A stretch of DNA of 64,000 bases from Lobosporangium transversale (taxonomy: Eukaryota; Mortierellomycota; Mortierellomycetes; Mortierellales; Mortierellaceae), in assembly GCF_002105155.1 (NCBI RefSeq), contig NW_019028999.1, positions 310,001-374,000 on the forward strand, given 5' to 3'. How positions within the stretch are numbered: the first letter of the stretch is position 1; each line of letters opens with the position of its first letter. The notes below the pieces were generated by a model. It was not told the origin of the DNA. It ran no database searches and saw only the letters and a list, made by a program, of their open reading frames with translations. The position numbers were made by a program, and so were the translations under genes. This document shows positions 1 to 10,895 of this stretch, one piece after another.

Positions 1-570
1 CGCTCCATGCTCTCAAGATAGAATTATCTACGCGATCCAACAGTATTGCTACGTAAATGGCTATGTAAATTGTAACTATTGCGGTGCTTTTGTTCTTTAT
101 TCACTCCGGAACTTCGCTGTCCTCTCATCGTGCAGATAAAAAACATGCTGTACAAGCCTGGGACATATACATACGGCAATGCCCATTTGATCTTTCTCTC
201 TTGTTTAGTGCGTGCATTCTCCTTCATCAGCTCCCTTGATGAAGAAAATGAAACATAGAAATAAAGAATGAAAAAAGAAAACTGTGTCTATGAATGGAAT
301 GTTGAATGTGATAAAATAATAATAACAATAATAAAAATAAAAAATCAGAGAATGTATGCTAAGGATAGTGATAAACAGATGGTAGTATCAAAACTCGGAA
401 ATAGATTGAGAACGATAAAAGATAAAAAGCTAATATGAAGCTTGGATATTGGAAAAAGAAACACAGAGTGTGTGAGAGAGATCGTGTGGATGTGGTGAAG
501 GCGGAAACTGTGAGCGTGGAAGATGAAAATGAGGACACAACCTGAAATACGTGTAATATACTCTTATACT
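1..570. other. intergenic, downstream of eIF4E
   Basis: A+T-rich sequence lying 3' of the eIF4E stop codon, with A-rich runs around 300-350. The short open frames here have no recognisable motif. I see no gene. Confidence 0.5.
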
Positions 571-1766
571 TTAGACAGTCCATGGTTCGGCCTTAGGAGT
601 AGAATCATGATGGCTCTGGAACTCGAGTGTTCCATGAATATTAGCAGATCGCTTGAGAGTACGACTAATATCAGTCAATAAAAAAAAAAAAGTGTAAACA
701 TCACAAAATTCATAACACCTTGATTTCTGAAGATTGTTAGGCCTTTTTTTAGTTTAAAGTCATACCCAATGTTCATGACGATCTCCTGGTTGTCGGAAGA
801 TCGTGTCCACAATGCTATCCTAAAAAATGCCTTTCGAACAGATACAACAGCGCCACACACCTCGTTCTCATGCTCAAATGCCTCGCCAATACATGCAAGC
901 ATCTAAATGTGGAGAAATCGTTACACATTATAATCCAGGAGTTAGAGCATGTTTTGGCTCAAAAAGAAAAAAAGAAAAAAAAAAACTAAGTGCTGATCAT
1001 AAATCATATCAATCCTTACAGTATACAGCCAAATATTATCAATCTCGCTTATAGTCTTGTTTCGAGGAAGCTGAATGCTCCATTTTCCACCCCGCTTATT
1101 GGCAGGATCCTCCCACATGGGCTTGATTCCCTGTTTGAACAGATGATAGTTGGAGTTGATCGCCAAATCACATGCCTTCATAACATTGTTATACACCCTA
1201 AAAAATCGTTTATCCAAAATGTATGTTAATATAAATAATAATACAGCTATATATATATATATATATGGTATTAAATACTAAGGTGGCACGATTTAGGACC
1301 GCTGTGTGGATCACAGAAAGGATCTTGCCTTCTGTGTAGATGAATCATTACAAAAATAGCAATTGGTTTTATCATGCAAGCTATTCATTTGCAGCCAAGA
1401 AATGCTGGTCAACAGATCAATGGTAATGATTATGAATCAGCCGCAGTCAAATGAGTGGGTTCGTGCGCAGAGTTGGCACAGCACTAGCGTCTTCCATGAA
1501 GAGAAATATAAAAATAAAAGGAAGCCAATGTTTACTGCTTACCCCCAAAAATCTTCAACTGTCTCGACAGTGATGAGCTCCTTGAGCGACTGTTCCCAAG
1601 TATTGGGATTGGTTTTCTTTCCAGGATTGTCAAACCATAGAGTCCACGAGTTGTTTAGTGGATGCTTGACGTTAAAGTTGACTGGGTCATTAAAAACCGT
1701 AACATATTTTGTATTTTCGGTAGGGACAGCAAGAGTGTTGTTATTATCACTGTCGTGCTGAGCCAT
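571..1766 (-). CDS. translation initiation factor eIF4E (mRNA cap-binding)
   Basis: Binds the m7G cap of mRNA and recruits eIF4G in the cytoplasm. Four exons on the minus strand: 1766-1543, 1197-1020, 902-766 and 664-571, giving 633 nt and 210 residues. The family signature is clear: HPLNNSWTLWF near the N-terminus, the cap-stacking region PMWEDPANKRGGKW, then AVVSVRKAFFRIALWTR and a C-terminal end in which the last junction restores NIGRTLKR. The tryptophans expected to sandwich the cap (NSWTLW, PMWED) and the one in RIALWT are present. Length matches the family. Intron 1 (345 nt) is the longest and holds an AT dinucleotide run near 1248-1267. The start is the first ATG of the long 5' exon. 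Confidence 0.96.
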
Positions 1767-1949
1767 GGTTAAATGAAGTGATTAGATGTCAGAAATGAGA
1801 ACAAGAAGGAACAATGAACAAAGGATCGCGTAAAAAATGTGTATACGAGATGTGGAAAAGATTTAGGAAGAAAAGAAAGATCACTAAAAAAAATGTTATT
1901 TTTTCAGGTTTTTGTGACTGCGTCTATTCTAAAATGAGCAAATTCTAAT

Positions 1950-4130
1950 TTAGAGCATTGTGCGGATCGCCCTGCTGACTCCTCCGACCCATGCCGGCGC
2001 CTGACGATCAACTGCCTTGAAAGTTCTCTCGGTCACTGGATACGTATAATGCCGAAGGGCATGGAGTTCCTATCGTTAGAAAGCAAACATAAAAAACGGG
2101 CTCAGTAAATGCCACAAGGCGCATCTTGTTAACATTGACCAGGAGATCACCTGGCGCACCAACTGTAATGTGTTAACACTATCATACTTCATGAAGACTT
2201 TTCCGTAGACTATGGTTTGATGTCACCATAAGTAGCTGCGCCTCCAAGTCCCGCACAATTGACCGATAGCCAAAGTTGGGTGATCCAATTGTCGTCATGA
2301 CAGGAAGGACGGAATTAGGAGGATACACCCATAAACCTAATGAGAAATGTGTATACAAGTCAAAATCGCATCTCTTGAGATCAACACATGGTAAAATATA
2401 TCTCATCTTTCGGATAGCTGCAGAAAAACAGAATGAGTATTACCTTTTGCATGATAGGTCCAACCCTTACGCAAATACTCTTCGATCTTTATCCGCTCCG
2501 CATTACCTGTCCTTTTGACGTTATTAAAAAACCGCCGCTCTATAAGTGTGTAGGCCATCGGTATGTACTTTGAGATTCCTGCTGAATTGTAAAATCCATT
2601 GGCCTAGTCATGTTAAATACATCAGGTTACTCGATGTACGTTCCACTCGATATGTGTCATAGCGATGTGCTTACTGAAAGACCAAATCTTACCTCAGGTG
2701 CGGCTGCAATAAGGCATACATCTGCTGCCCCGGATCGGATGATCGTCTCTGTGTATCGTTTCTCAAAGTTGAAATAGCCTGAGGTGATAAACATCTTTGC
2801 TAAACCGTCCTGGTTTTTTGCATGAAGAATGTGCTCCAAAATCGAAAGCGTCACCCGCTCATCTTGCCGTATCTCAAAAGGGCCCATCTGGATTATCGGG
2901 TGAAGAGTCGTGTCATATGAGGCATCCATGGGCAATTGTTGAACTTTGGACCATTTTCTCAAAAACTCTCGAGCCTTCTTTGTGGCATGCTTCTTGAAGC
3001 TCTTGCTATCATTTACCGGGTCAGGAACACCATCGTCCATGCTCAGATTAAACGTGTCGCCATTATCCAGTAACGAATATGATATGGAAGAAACAGTTGA
3101 AACTAAATCGCAATAATACTCCGTTAAATCTTTGTTCTGGAAGGCGATGTACCGATCTTGTCGATTCGTAAAGTAATCATGGCTCATATTTGCTCTATAT
3201 TGTAAAGATAAATCCATATATACGCCTTGTGCTTAAAAGATGAGACAATATAACGGAGAGATGTTGATTATTCAAGCGCTATCACCAAAGCGAGCAACAT
3301 ACCCGCTCATAATTAACATATCGTCAAAGGCGTAAACCTTCATGTGCATTAATCCAATCCCTTCATTAAAACGCGGAGGCATAACCTGTTTTAAAAGCCC
3401 GTTGAGATCAGGTGTGTGATACATGAATATCTGCACTTGGTTTGGATATGCTTTCATAAGAGGATACAAAAGCGATGCTGAGCTGCCCTGTCCTGAATCT
3501 CGAGTTCCACGTAATGAGTCTAAAAGCAAATTTAACTTAAGCTGTGGCCGTGCTCTTAATGCTTCAGAAAGCGCAGCAACCTGTAATTGTGAGTGAATTG
3601 TTGATAGTTACATTCAAGTTACCATCGTTAGAACCGAGTCTGCTTCTTTGGGTTATTCAAAGAGCAGGCAAAAAAAGATCTATTGAAAACAAATCGTACC
3701 AGATCAGTCTCGTTGTGTCCAAGGTATAGAGCGGCAAGAGTAATCGATCTTTGAGCTTTGCGGATGTGATCCTAAATTAAGATCAACGCTTGCCGGTTGG
3801 CCAAGTACAATCAGGAAATGTCAAAATAATAATAATAATAATAACAGTAGTAGTAATGAAATATGAAAGAAATGTGAGGCTTGAAAATACCTTCATTTCA
3901 CTGTAAAATTGAGATGGACCTAAAATTGGTTTAACATGTTCTCCTTGAATAGCAAACCGTGGTAGAGCCGGTCGTGTATCCTGAAGCAACTGCCGTATCC
4001 GTGCAACATAATCATGGTCCGAAAGTAGTGTCGTAGTTGAGGCTTGTGTGGTGAGTTGTCGCAGACTGATTGCAGCTCTTGCCGTCTTCCGTACGGGCAC
4101 GATCCGCTGCAACAGAGTGATTGGTAACAT
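1950..4130 (-). CDS. PGS1: CDP-diacylglycerol-glycerol-3-phosphate 3-phosphatidyltransferase (phosphatidylglycerophosphate synthase)
   Basis: Makes phosphatidylglycerophosphate from CDP-diacylglycerol and glycerol-3-phosphate, the committed step to cardiolipin in mitochondria. Seven exons: 4130-3891, 3771-3700, 3580-3303, 3194-2693, 2603-2444, 2336-2188 and 2069-1950; 1,521 nt, 506 residues, in phase throughout. The N-terminus (MLPITLLQRIVPVRKTARAA) is basic and hydrophobic like a mitochondrial presequence. The phospholipase-D-type HKD motif reads HMKVYAFDD, followed by MSGANMSHDYFTNRQDRY. The second, degenerate HK motif is WTYHAKGLW, formed across an exon junction. Length is close to the yeast enzyme. 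It is divergent from the RBM39-like gene, with 182 bp between their start codons. Confidence 0.95.
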
Positions 4131-4312
4131 TGAGTTTTTTCACGTTTGAAAGCGATGGTTACTGAAAGTCAGCACTCTTAGAAAAGCACTATTAAAGTGG
4201 CTTGAACTGTCCCTTGACAATAAAAAAATTCTACATTTTGGGCCATTTTGGTTTTTGGTCGCACTAATCATTATAATTTCATCTATCATTCTATTTTTCA
4301 ATTCCTAACATT
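4131..4312. promoter_or_regulatory. divergent promoter region, PGS1 / RBM39-like
   Basis: Only 182 bp separate the start codons of two opposite-strand genes, so this short A+T-rich stretch must hold both core promoters and 5' leaders. No individual element is recognised. Confidence 0.5.
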
Positions 4313-4434
4313 ATGGACTACGATACTATCGAAGCTCTGGTCGATGCACCTTTCCAAAAGGTAGCATGAACCGAATTACAATGCATATCCATAAATTAAT
4401 CAGGATCTAAGCGCATTGCAATCGTAGAATGATA

Positions 4435-4466
<32 letters not shown>

Positions 4467-7013
4467 GCTCTATTCAGGAGCATAAACCATCTCTTTCCAC
4501 GGAAATGAATACCGCACGTCGAGACTCAAGGAGGTAAGAAAAAGAAATGTATATTAGATGATACTTCCTTTAGCATAGTTGGTTTGATGTCTGTCAGTAA
4601 GATGCAAGAATATGTTGATAACGAGCTTTTGTCGTTTATAGTAGTGAACGAGTCCCGTCTGTGGATGGTTATAGAGAGAGCCGTCAGTCAGGGTCTCCTC
4701 GCGACACTGAAGGACGCTATTCTAGATCAAAAGACCGAGATGACGATCGTTCAGGAAGTAGACGCCATCGACGCTCAAGATCTCGTTCACCTAGACATTC
4801 CAGGGACCATAGGGATCATAGAGACTATGGTGATTATTACAAGGATCATAGAGACTATAGAGACTACAGAGATAGAGATTATCGTGACTACAGAGAGAGT
4901 CGCAGCCATCAGACTGACCGTTATGATAGGGATCGCCGTAGGAGTTACTCTCGTGAGCGCAGCATACGCAGAAGCAAGAGCCCCAGAGGCTATGGAGGAA
5001 GGTATGATGCCATTGCAAAGATTTTAATATAGGCTATGAGAGTTTAAATATTAGACTCAGCTTTTTAACGTAGTTTACACTTAAAAATATAGTCACCATC
5101 ACCGCCGCCGTCGATCCCCTTCCCCTCCTGCTGACGAAGCAACGTGCGACAGGAGGACTGTCTTTGTGATGCAGCTTTCTGCTCGTCTACGATCATCTGA
5201 ACTTGAGGAATTCTTTTCACGAGCGGGGAAAGTGCGAGCTGCCCGGATTATTGAGGACCGCAATACTGGAAGATCAAAGGGGTACGGTAGTAACTCTATA
5301 GTGTTGATCCGAGTGCATCTGTTCTACATGGCAAAGTCATACTCATTCATTCTCTCGTATATCGCAAATGATAGAGTTGGATATGTAGAATTTTATGAAG
5401 AGGAGTCAGTAGCCAAAGCAATTGAACTGACTGGACAGAAACTCTTAGGTATCCCCGTTATTGCGAAACATACAGAATCCGAGAAAAACCGCTTGGCTCT
5501 TCAAGCATCTAATCAAGCGTATGTTTAAAATGTATTGAGCATATTACTGATAACTTAGTTAAACATCGACATAACTCTGACTTCTTGATTAATAATTCAT
5601 ATAATTCTAGCCAAGCTGCAATGGAGACCCCAGCTCCCTCTACTCCTGTCGACTTGTCTCAACATCGACTTTATGTCGGGTCTGTAAATTTTGATTTGAC
5701 AGAAGAAGATCTTAAACAGGTTCTTGAGCCTTTTGGACCTATTGAGTTTATCAAACTACATAGGGATGCAGAGACAGGAAAATCAAAAGGCTTTGCTTTT
5801 GTTCAGTAAGTTGACTCGATATTGCGTCTTTAATACTTCTATTGCTATGTGCAATGGTATATGTCTGGCGCTATTTATTTATTTTCTGGAATTACTCGAA
5901 CTCATTTTGGTTTACAGATACAAAAATGCAATCGACGCAAAGCAGGCTATGGAACGGATGAATGGATACGTTTTGGCTGGAAGAGCTGTAAGTTTATTAT
6001 GTTTTGGCTAAGTGTTTAAGGAGCAGAGTTCTGTTCTTCAATCATAGATGAATGGCTTCTCACCCAAACATGTTCAAATTTTAGATTAAGGTCGGCCTTG
6101 TTACAGAAAAAGGAACTACACAAAATAACGGCTATCAGTACAATAGTAGTAACGGTCAAATTAATAATAGCATTAGCATTGATGACAGTGGTAAGAGCAA
6201 CTCTTGTGATTGATCATGCCAAGCTTTCGCTGTATTAGACATAAGAAGTCTCAGGCGACTGAACCCCCCACTTTTTCTTATCTTATAGATACAGCCGGGT
6301 ATGCTATGACTTCTCAGTCCCGTGCAGATTTGATGCAAAAACTAGCAAGGGGCGACGCAAGCCTTGGCGCCACTGCCAATCCTCCAGCTGCGCCGAGCCC
6401 TACTACAACATCTTTTGTGTAAGTAGCCCTTATATCGTCATACCCACTTTTTAATATCATTGCTTGCAAACAAAGACTAACAGGATTTTCTCTCTCTGCA
6501 CACAGTCCTCCTAGGCAGCTCCCTGTTGTCATGCCTTCTCGTGCAGTGTTGTTAAAAAATATGTTTACGGATGAGGAGTAAGTGAGCTACGTACTTTACA
6601 GCTTCCTGTTGGTTGATTATACTTTACCTGGTTATTTATCTTACTCTATTGTATATACATTCAAAATAGCAAATTGGAGCCAGATTGGGCCCAAGGTTTG
6701 GAAGAAGATGTCAAGGAGGAAGCTGAAAAGAGTGGTCCAGTTGTTCATATCCATGTCGAGCAAGAATCACAGGTATGTCACTATAAATATTGCGGCTTCC
6801 TTTGTCTCTTAAAGACATATACTAAACTACTTTACCTATCGTTGATGCTGCTCCATATAGGGTGAGATCTATCTAAAGTTCGATACTATTCAGTCCGCGA
6901 CAAATGCAGTGCATACGTTAGGAGGTCGCTTCTTTGCCGGTAGGCAAATTGTTGCTGCCTTCCTTCCGGAGATGCTTTATAACGTCCGCTTTCCTCGTGC
7001 AGCTAATTTGTAG
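4313..7013 (+). CDS. RBM39/CAPER-type RS splicing factor (RS domain, two RRMs, C-terminal UHM)
   Basis: Nuclear pre-mRNA splicing factor of the RBM39/CAPER (Rsd1) family, which couples U2AF/SF1-type contacts to spliceosome assembly. Twelve exons: 4313-4360, 4478-4533, 4642-5001, 5093-5281, 5375-5518, 5611-5805, 5918-5987, 6085-6190, 6289-6418, 6506-6577, 6670-6772 and 6861-7013; 1,626 nt, 541 residues. Exon 3 encodes an Arg/Ser/Asp/Tyr-rich RS-like domain. RRM1 starts at TVFVMQL with RNP1 GVGYVEF; RRM2 starts at RLYVGSVNF with RNP1 KGFAFVQY. The last exons form the U2AF-homology motif, ending GRFFAGRQIVAAF. Intron 1 carries a 26-nt T run upstream of its acceptor. The exon-intron density is high even for this window. 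Confidence 0.93.
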
Positions 7014-7339
7014 ATGATCTCAAGAGAAAACATGTGCCTTGCATCCCCGCGACAAAGCCCTTCTTGATGGTCATATTATTAAGGAGCGCCAGATACCGTC
7101 CTCAGTCACAAATACGTCTTTTTCTTTCTTTTCCTTTTCTCTCTTGCTATTGCCAGTATAGCTGTTAAGTTCATTTTTTATTCATCTCCTCGTTTTCTTG
7201 CTTCAACCGCTGCCTAGTGAACGATGCTGCAAGGAACCATGCCGATCATAATCACTATGATCTCCACTGTACGATTAATAAATTTTTTTTATTTTTGAAT
7301 AGTGCAGCACGATTGCTATCGGTGGAGACCTATTTAAAT

Positions 7340-7370
<31 letters not shown>

Positions 7371-7963
7371 AAGGACTGATGAAGTATTGAACTGGTCCAC
7401 CAAAATGAATCGATTCATGGGTATGGCTTTTTCTTTTAAAACAGAGTGACTACTTTCAAATCTGGAGAAGTTTAGAGAAGGCTAACGCAAGTTTTAAGAT
7501 TAACACGTAGGCTTAAGGCAGACCTGAAGAAATTCGGATTTGACATTTTTTGAGCTGCTTTGGTAAGATGTCTTGAGGGCTACATTCTCCTAGTCATACC
7601 TGAGGAGGAGGACGTAACTGGCTATGAAAGACAGTTTGTGTGAGAGTGAAAGTTTTTTTTTTTTTTTTTTTTTTTTTAGCTATTTACTAGACTAGAGTTA
7701 ACAAACGTTTTTTTACAAGAATACTGAGGTTAATGATGTTTGAGATAAAAACCACCAAAAAAAACTTCATCTTTGCGAGCTGCTGACATCTTTTTTACAC
7801 AAATCGATACACATCCGATGAGGAAATTAAAGATGGCGTTTTCGTTTTATTCCGTAATTTGATAAACTACAGTATATGGTACAGTGCAAGTAAAGCAATC
7901 AAGAAAGAAAGAAAGGAGAAGATTAAGAATGAAGAGGAAAGAGAAGAGTGATAGATAAAAAAA
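7014..7963. other. intergenic between two convergent genes
   Basis: This stretch holds the 3' ends of the RBM39-like gene (+) and of the orphan gene (-). It contains T runs near 7345-7370 and 7655-7677 and otherwise A+T-rich sequence. No coding or RNA gene is recognised. Confidence 0.45.
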
Positions 7964-9670
7964 TCAGCGAAGATCAATGAGATCATCCCACGACACGTTT
8001 TCAGCCACCAATTCTGCTCTAAGAGTATCGAGCGTCTTCCACTCTATAAGGATTTTGGCGTCATCTAAATTGACCCAATGGTCAGTATCACTGTCGGTAT
8101 CATCGTCATCCGATCCGCTATCGCTATCATCATCTTGACTACTGTAATCGCCGTCTGAAGTATCGTTGATGCTGCTGAGGTCATCAAGAATTTTGGATGC
8201 CTGAACATGTGCTTCTAATTTGGTACTGGAGCCAGAACCCAAAAGCTCGATTAGTGATACTGAAGCATCGGGCCTATGCTGTTGTTTCTCTTGGTCAGAT
8301 ATCCTATCTGAAACTTTATCATTGTCATGTCTTGGCCCTTCAAATCTCATATCAACGCCACTGTCTTTTTTGTCTTTGTCTTGGGATAGAGTAAAGGCCC
8401 CAAAGTCAATGCCCTCCAAATCCGCGAGTCCAGCAGGAAGTGACTGAGATTCGCAAGCCACGCTCGTATCAGTAGAACTGAAATCTAGGTCCAACAAATT
8501 TGCTGTGCCTTTGGTTTCCGGCATCGGGGAAATCTCATGCATTTGAACTGCAAAGACCGGTAGAGTCTTTGAAGATACTGTGCTTGCCATTTCAGGTACC
8601 GAATGTTCAATATCAATTAATTTGGCCATGATCTGCTCTCTATTATTTTCAAAGGCCACTGTAGATGTTTTAACATTCGCTATTGTTGTTGGTGTGGCCA
8701 TCATGACGGATGATGATGAAGTTGGAATTGATGAAGATGGTGGCTCTAGTCTTGTCGTTGGGGCCGATGCTGCTGAGGACGATGAGGAAGTAGGTGATTG
8801 AATGTGGCTGGAGCCTAGTATCTGTGTTTGGGCTTTTGTTTGGGCTTCCTTTCGCGTTTGTTCCTGTTCCTGTCCCTGCATAGGGACCCTTCCTGCCTTT
8901 GTAGCCTCCACTGTTGACGACAATGACGATAATGACGACAAGGATGATGCTGATGAGGATGATGCTGATGAGGATGAGGATGAAGATGATAACGATGATA
9001 ACGATCTGTCTGATGAGTCAACGTTCGATGTCCTATCTATATGAGGTCCTGCCGTACGAGAGCGTTGCTCACTATAATAAGCTCTAGAGCCTGCTCTTCC
9101 TGCATTTGGTTCAACGCCATTTCCGCTTCCGCGTTTTTGATCGGCTGAAAGTGCAGCAGCAACTTTTTGTTGTTCGATATTGCTGAAATTATTCCAGTCT
9201 TCAGGGGTGTAGTTTGGATTAAAAGCGTTCCACACGCCTACGGCTTTCCCAGTTCCTGGTGGATTGCGCTCTTGTCTCGGTGTGGATCCCATTGGGTGTT
9301 CAAAGTCTGTCGCAGGACGTTTATTAAAGTGAAAGCTTTTGCTACTGTTGAAATCAATACGTCCCAGGATACGAGGGTGTGGTACGGTTGGTTGTGGATA
9401 CCGATGATACGATGTCCTCTGATGAAGGACTGTTTCACGTTCAATTATGTTTTGATGAGGAGTGTATGTAGTACTGTTATAAAAGGGTCTTCTAGAACGG
9501 TCGAGTGAATGACGACCATAGTCCACAGAATAATCATTACTAGATCGTCTTCGGAATGGATGCAGCGGCTGCTGTTGCTGTTGCTGTTGTTGCACCGGCC
9601 TCTGGGCTTGCGTGGGCCTGGGAGGAGCCCACTCATTGTCAGGGAGTGGAACAAATTGGATCTCGGACAT
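7964..9670 (-). CDS. uncharacterised disordered protein, 568 residues
   Basis: Single-exon open frame whose function I do not recognise. I place the start at the ATG opening MSEIQFVPLPDNEWAPP; the frame stays open nine codons further, but that extension is hydrophobic and lies in the leader. From the N-terminus it has a short polyQ tract, an Arg/Tyr-rich stretch, a compact segment containing VWNAFNPNYTPEDWNNF, a serine run, Ser/Thr/Ala-rich linkers, an acidic Asp/Ser block, and an ordered-looking C-terminal end (WVNLDDAKILIEWKTLDTLR). The two short ordered blocks at either end of a low-complexity middle suggest a scaffold or adaptor. Sustained length and the biased composition support coding; the role is unknown. 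Confidence 0.75.
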   Translation of the reverse strand: MSEIQFVPLPDNEWAPPRPTQAQRPVQQQQQQQQPLHPFRRRSSNDYSVDYGRHSLDRSRRPFYNSTTYTPHQNIIERETVLHQRTSYHRYPQPTVPHPRILGRIDFNSSKSFHFNKRPATDFEHPMGSTPRQERNPPGTGKAVGVWNAFNPNYTPEDWNNFSNIEQQKVAAALSADQKRGSGNGVEPNAGRAGSRAYYSEQRSRTAGPHIDRTSNVDSSDRSLSSLSSSSSSSSASSSSASSLSSLSSLSSTVEATKAGRVPMQGQEQEQTRKEAQTKAQTQILGSSHIQSPTSSSSSAASAPTTRLEPPSSSIPTSSSSVMMATPTTIANVKTSTVAFENNREQIMAKLIDIEHSVPEMASTVSSKTLPVFAVQMHEISPMPETKGTANLLDLDFSSTDTSVACESQSLPAGLADLEGIDFGAFTLSQDKDKKDSGVDMRFEGPRHDNDKVSDRISDQEKQQHRPDASVSLIELLGSGSSTKLEAHVQASKILDDLSSINDTSDGDYSSQDDDSDSGSDDDDTDSDTDHWVNLDDAKILIEWKTLDTLRAELVAENVSWDDLIDLR

Positions 9671-10081
9671 GAATGGTAAAACAAAAGCAAGAAGCAAAGA
9701 GAAATCGCAGCCGATGCAAACAATAATAAGAGTTTTGTAGGGAGCTTAGTCAAGATTGGCTTAGTTAAAGATTTTATTTTAGTCAAGGTGGAAAAACGAA
9801 ATTTTTCTTCAGTCACGGGATGCCGTGTTAGGTGAAAAAATGGCGCACGATTCCACAAGGTTGGAATACGAGAACTAAGACTTTTGGGATACAAGAAATA
9901 ATGTTGTCAAGATATGCTGAATGGATGTACGTTTATCCTTGTCAAGCCAGAATCTGGAATAAGCTCAAATATCTTTCTCCTTTTCTCTCCTTCTCTTCCT
10001 TCCTCATTCTGCTATATATTAAAAAAATAGCACTCTTTAATAAAGATCTACCTTCAGTCCTATCAAGTTTTAGCTTTAACC
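9671..10081. other. intergenic, divergent leader region
   Basis: Lies between the starts of the orphan gene (-) and the degraded AIG1-like gene (+). A pyrimidine-rich patch (CTCC/TTCC repeats near 9975-10010) precedes the plus-strand gene. Nothing else is recognised. Confidence 0.4.
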
Positions 10082-10741
10082 ATGGCTTCATTCGCAGCAA
10101 GTGTATCATCCTCAGAGCTGGCTAGTCCTTCAGCGGCGGTCAGCTCTGCCCCGGTATCTTCAACTTCGGCTGTGCAGCTACCATTGTCGGACTTGCCCAT
10201 GGGTTGGCAACAACGTCACACATTAAAGACCAATCGAACCCGTACTGTGTCTTGGCCGGGATTCCCAGCTGCATCAAAATCCGTTTTGAAACCACTACCT
10301 GCGCACCATCGGTATAGGCATAGTGGGCTATCAGCACCCCTATTACTACCATTAAATGTGAGAAATACTTTTCGTCTTATGGGGATTCTCTCGGTGGTTT
10401 CCTCGCTGATGGCCCTTCCCTGGCACTCATATGGACATACGAACTACAAACAGGGGTTTGGGCGAGGGACCGAGGTAACAACATCCACAGACTTTCACAT
10501 CGAGTCACTCGAAATATGTCACACATTCACAAACATCTGATGACCAAGAAGAGTTGACATCCTAATTTTTTTTCTTCTTTACATTATACATCATATCGAT
10601 ACTCTCGAACGTGTCACAATACATGGATATTTTAGTTCTTGACTATTACAGGCATGGTAACCTTACTCTGTCTTTGCCTGGGTATTGTAGGTGATCACTT
10701 TCAGACAAAAAGTAAGTCGTATTTTTACATGTATTAAAATA

Positions 10742-10755
10742 TAGTCCGTCCCATT
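10742..10755 (+). repeat. left terminal inverted repeat of the Fanzor element
   Basis: The sequence is TAGTCCGTCCCATT, preceded by TA. It matches the opposite end in inverted orientation at 12 of 14 positions. The CCGTCCC-type tip is reminiscent of Tc1/mariner-superfamily ends. Confidence 0.6.
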
Positions 10756-10895
10756 AAAAAACGAGACATCCCATCTAGTGTTAAAAGAAGAAGTGTATTA
10801 GAACAAAGAAATAAAAAGTATTATCAAGCCAATACTTACAATTTTTTAAAACGAAGGCCTTTCTGGACCTAGTCATGTTTGTAGTAGATTGTGTC
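10756..10895 (-). other. non-coding stretch 3' of the Fanzor gene; candidate guide-RNA region
   Basis: About 140 nt lie between the Fanzor stop codon and the left terminal repeat. In Fanzor and TnpB systems the guide RNA (omega RNA) is transcribed from the 3' end of the nuclease gene through the element end, with the guide supplied by the flank. This stretch is in the right place and orientation. I could not verify a conserved fold, so this is positional inference. Confidence 0.3.

Noticed and set aside
4584-5027. Ile/Val/Glu-rich alternative frame over the RS exon of the RBM39-like gene
   Set aside because: The RS/RD frame joins in phase with the RRM exons; the other frame does not.
10082-10540. 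A 152-codon plus-strand open frame starting with a Ser/Ala-rich peptide, as an intact gene
   Set aside because: Later fragments that look coding lie in the other frames, and no family motif appears in this frame. It is treated as part of the degraded AIG1-like locus.
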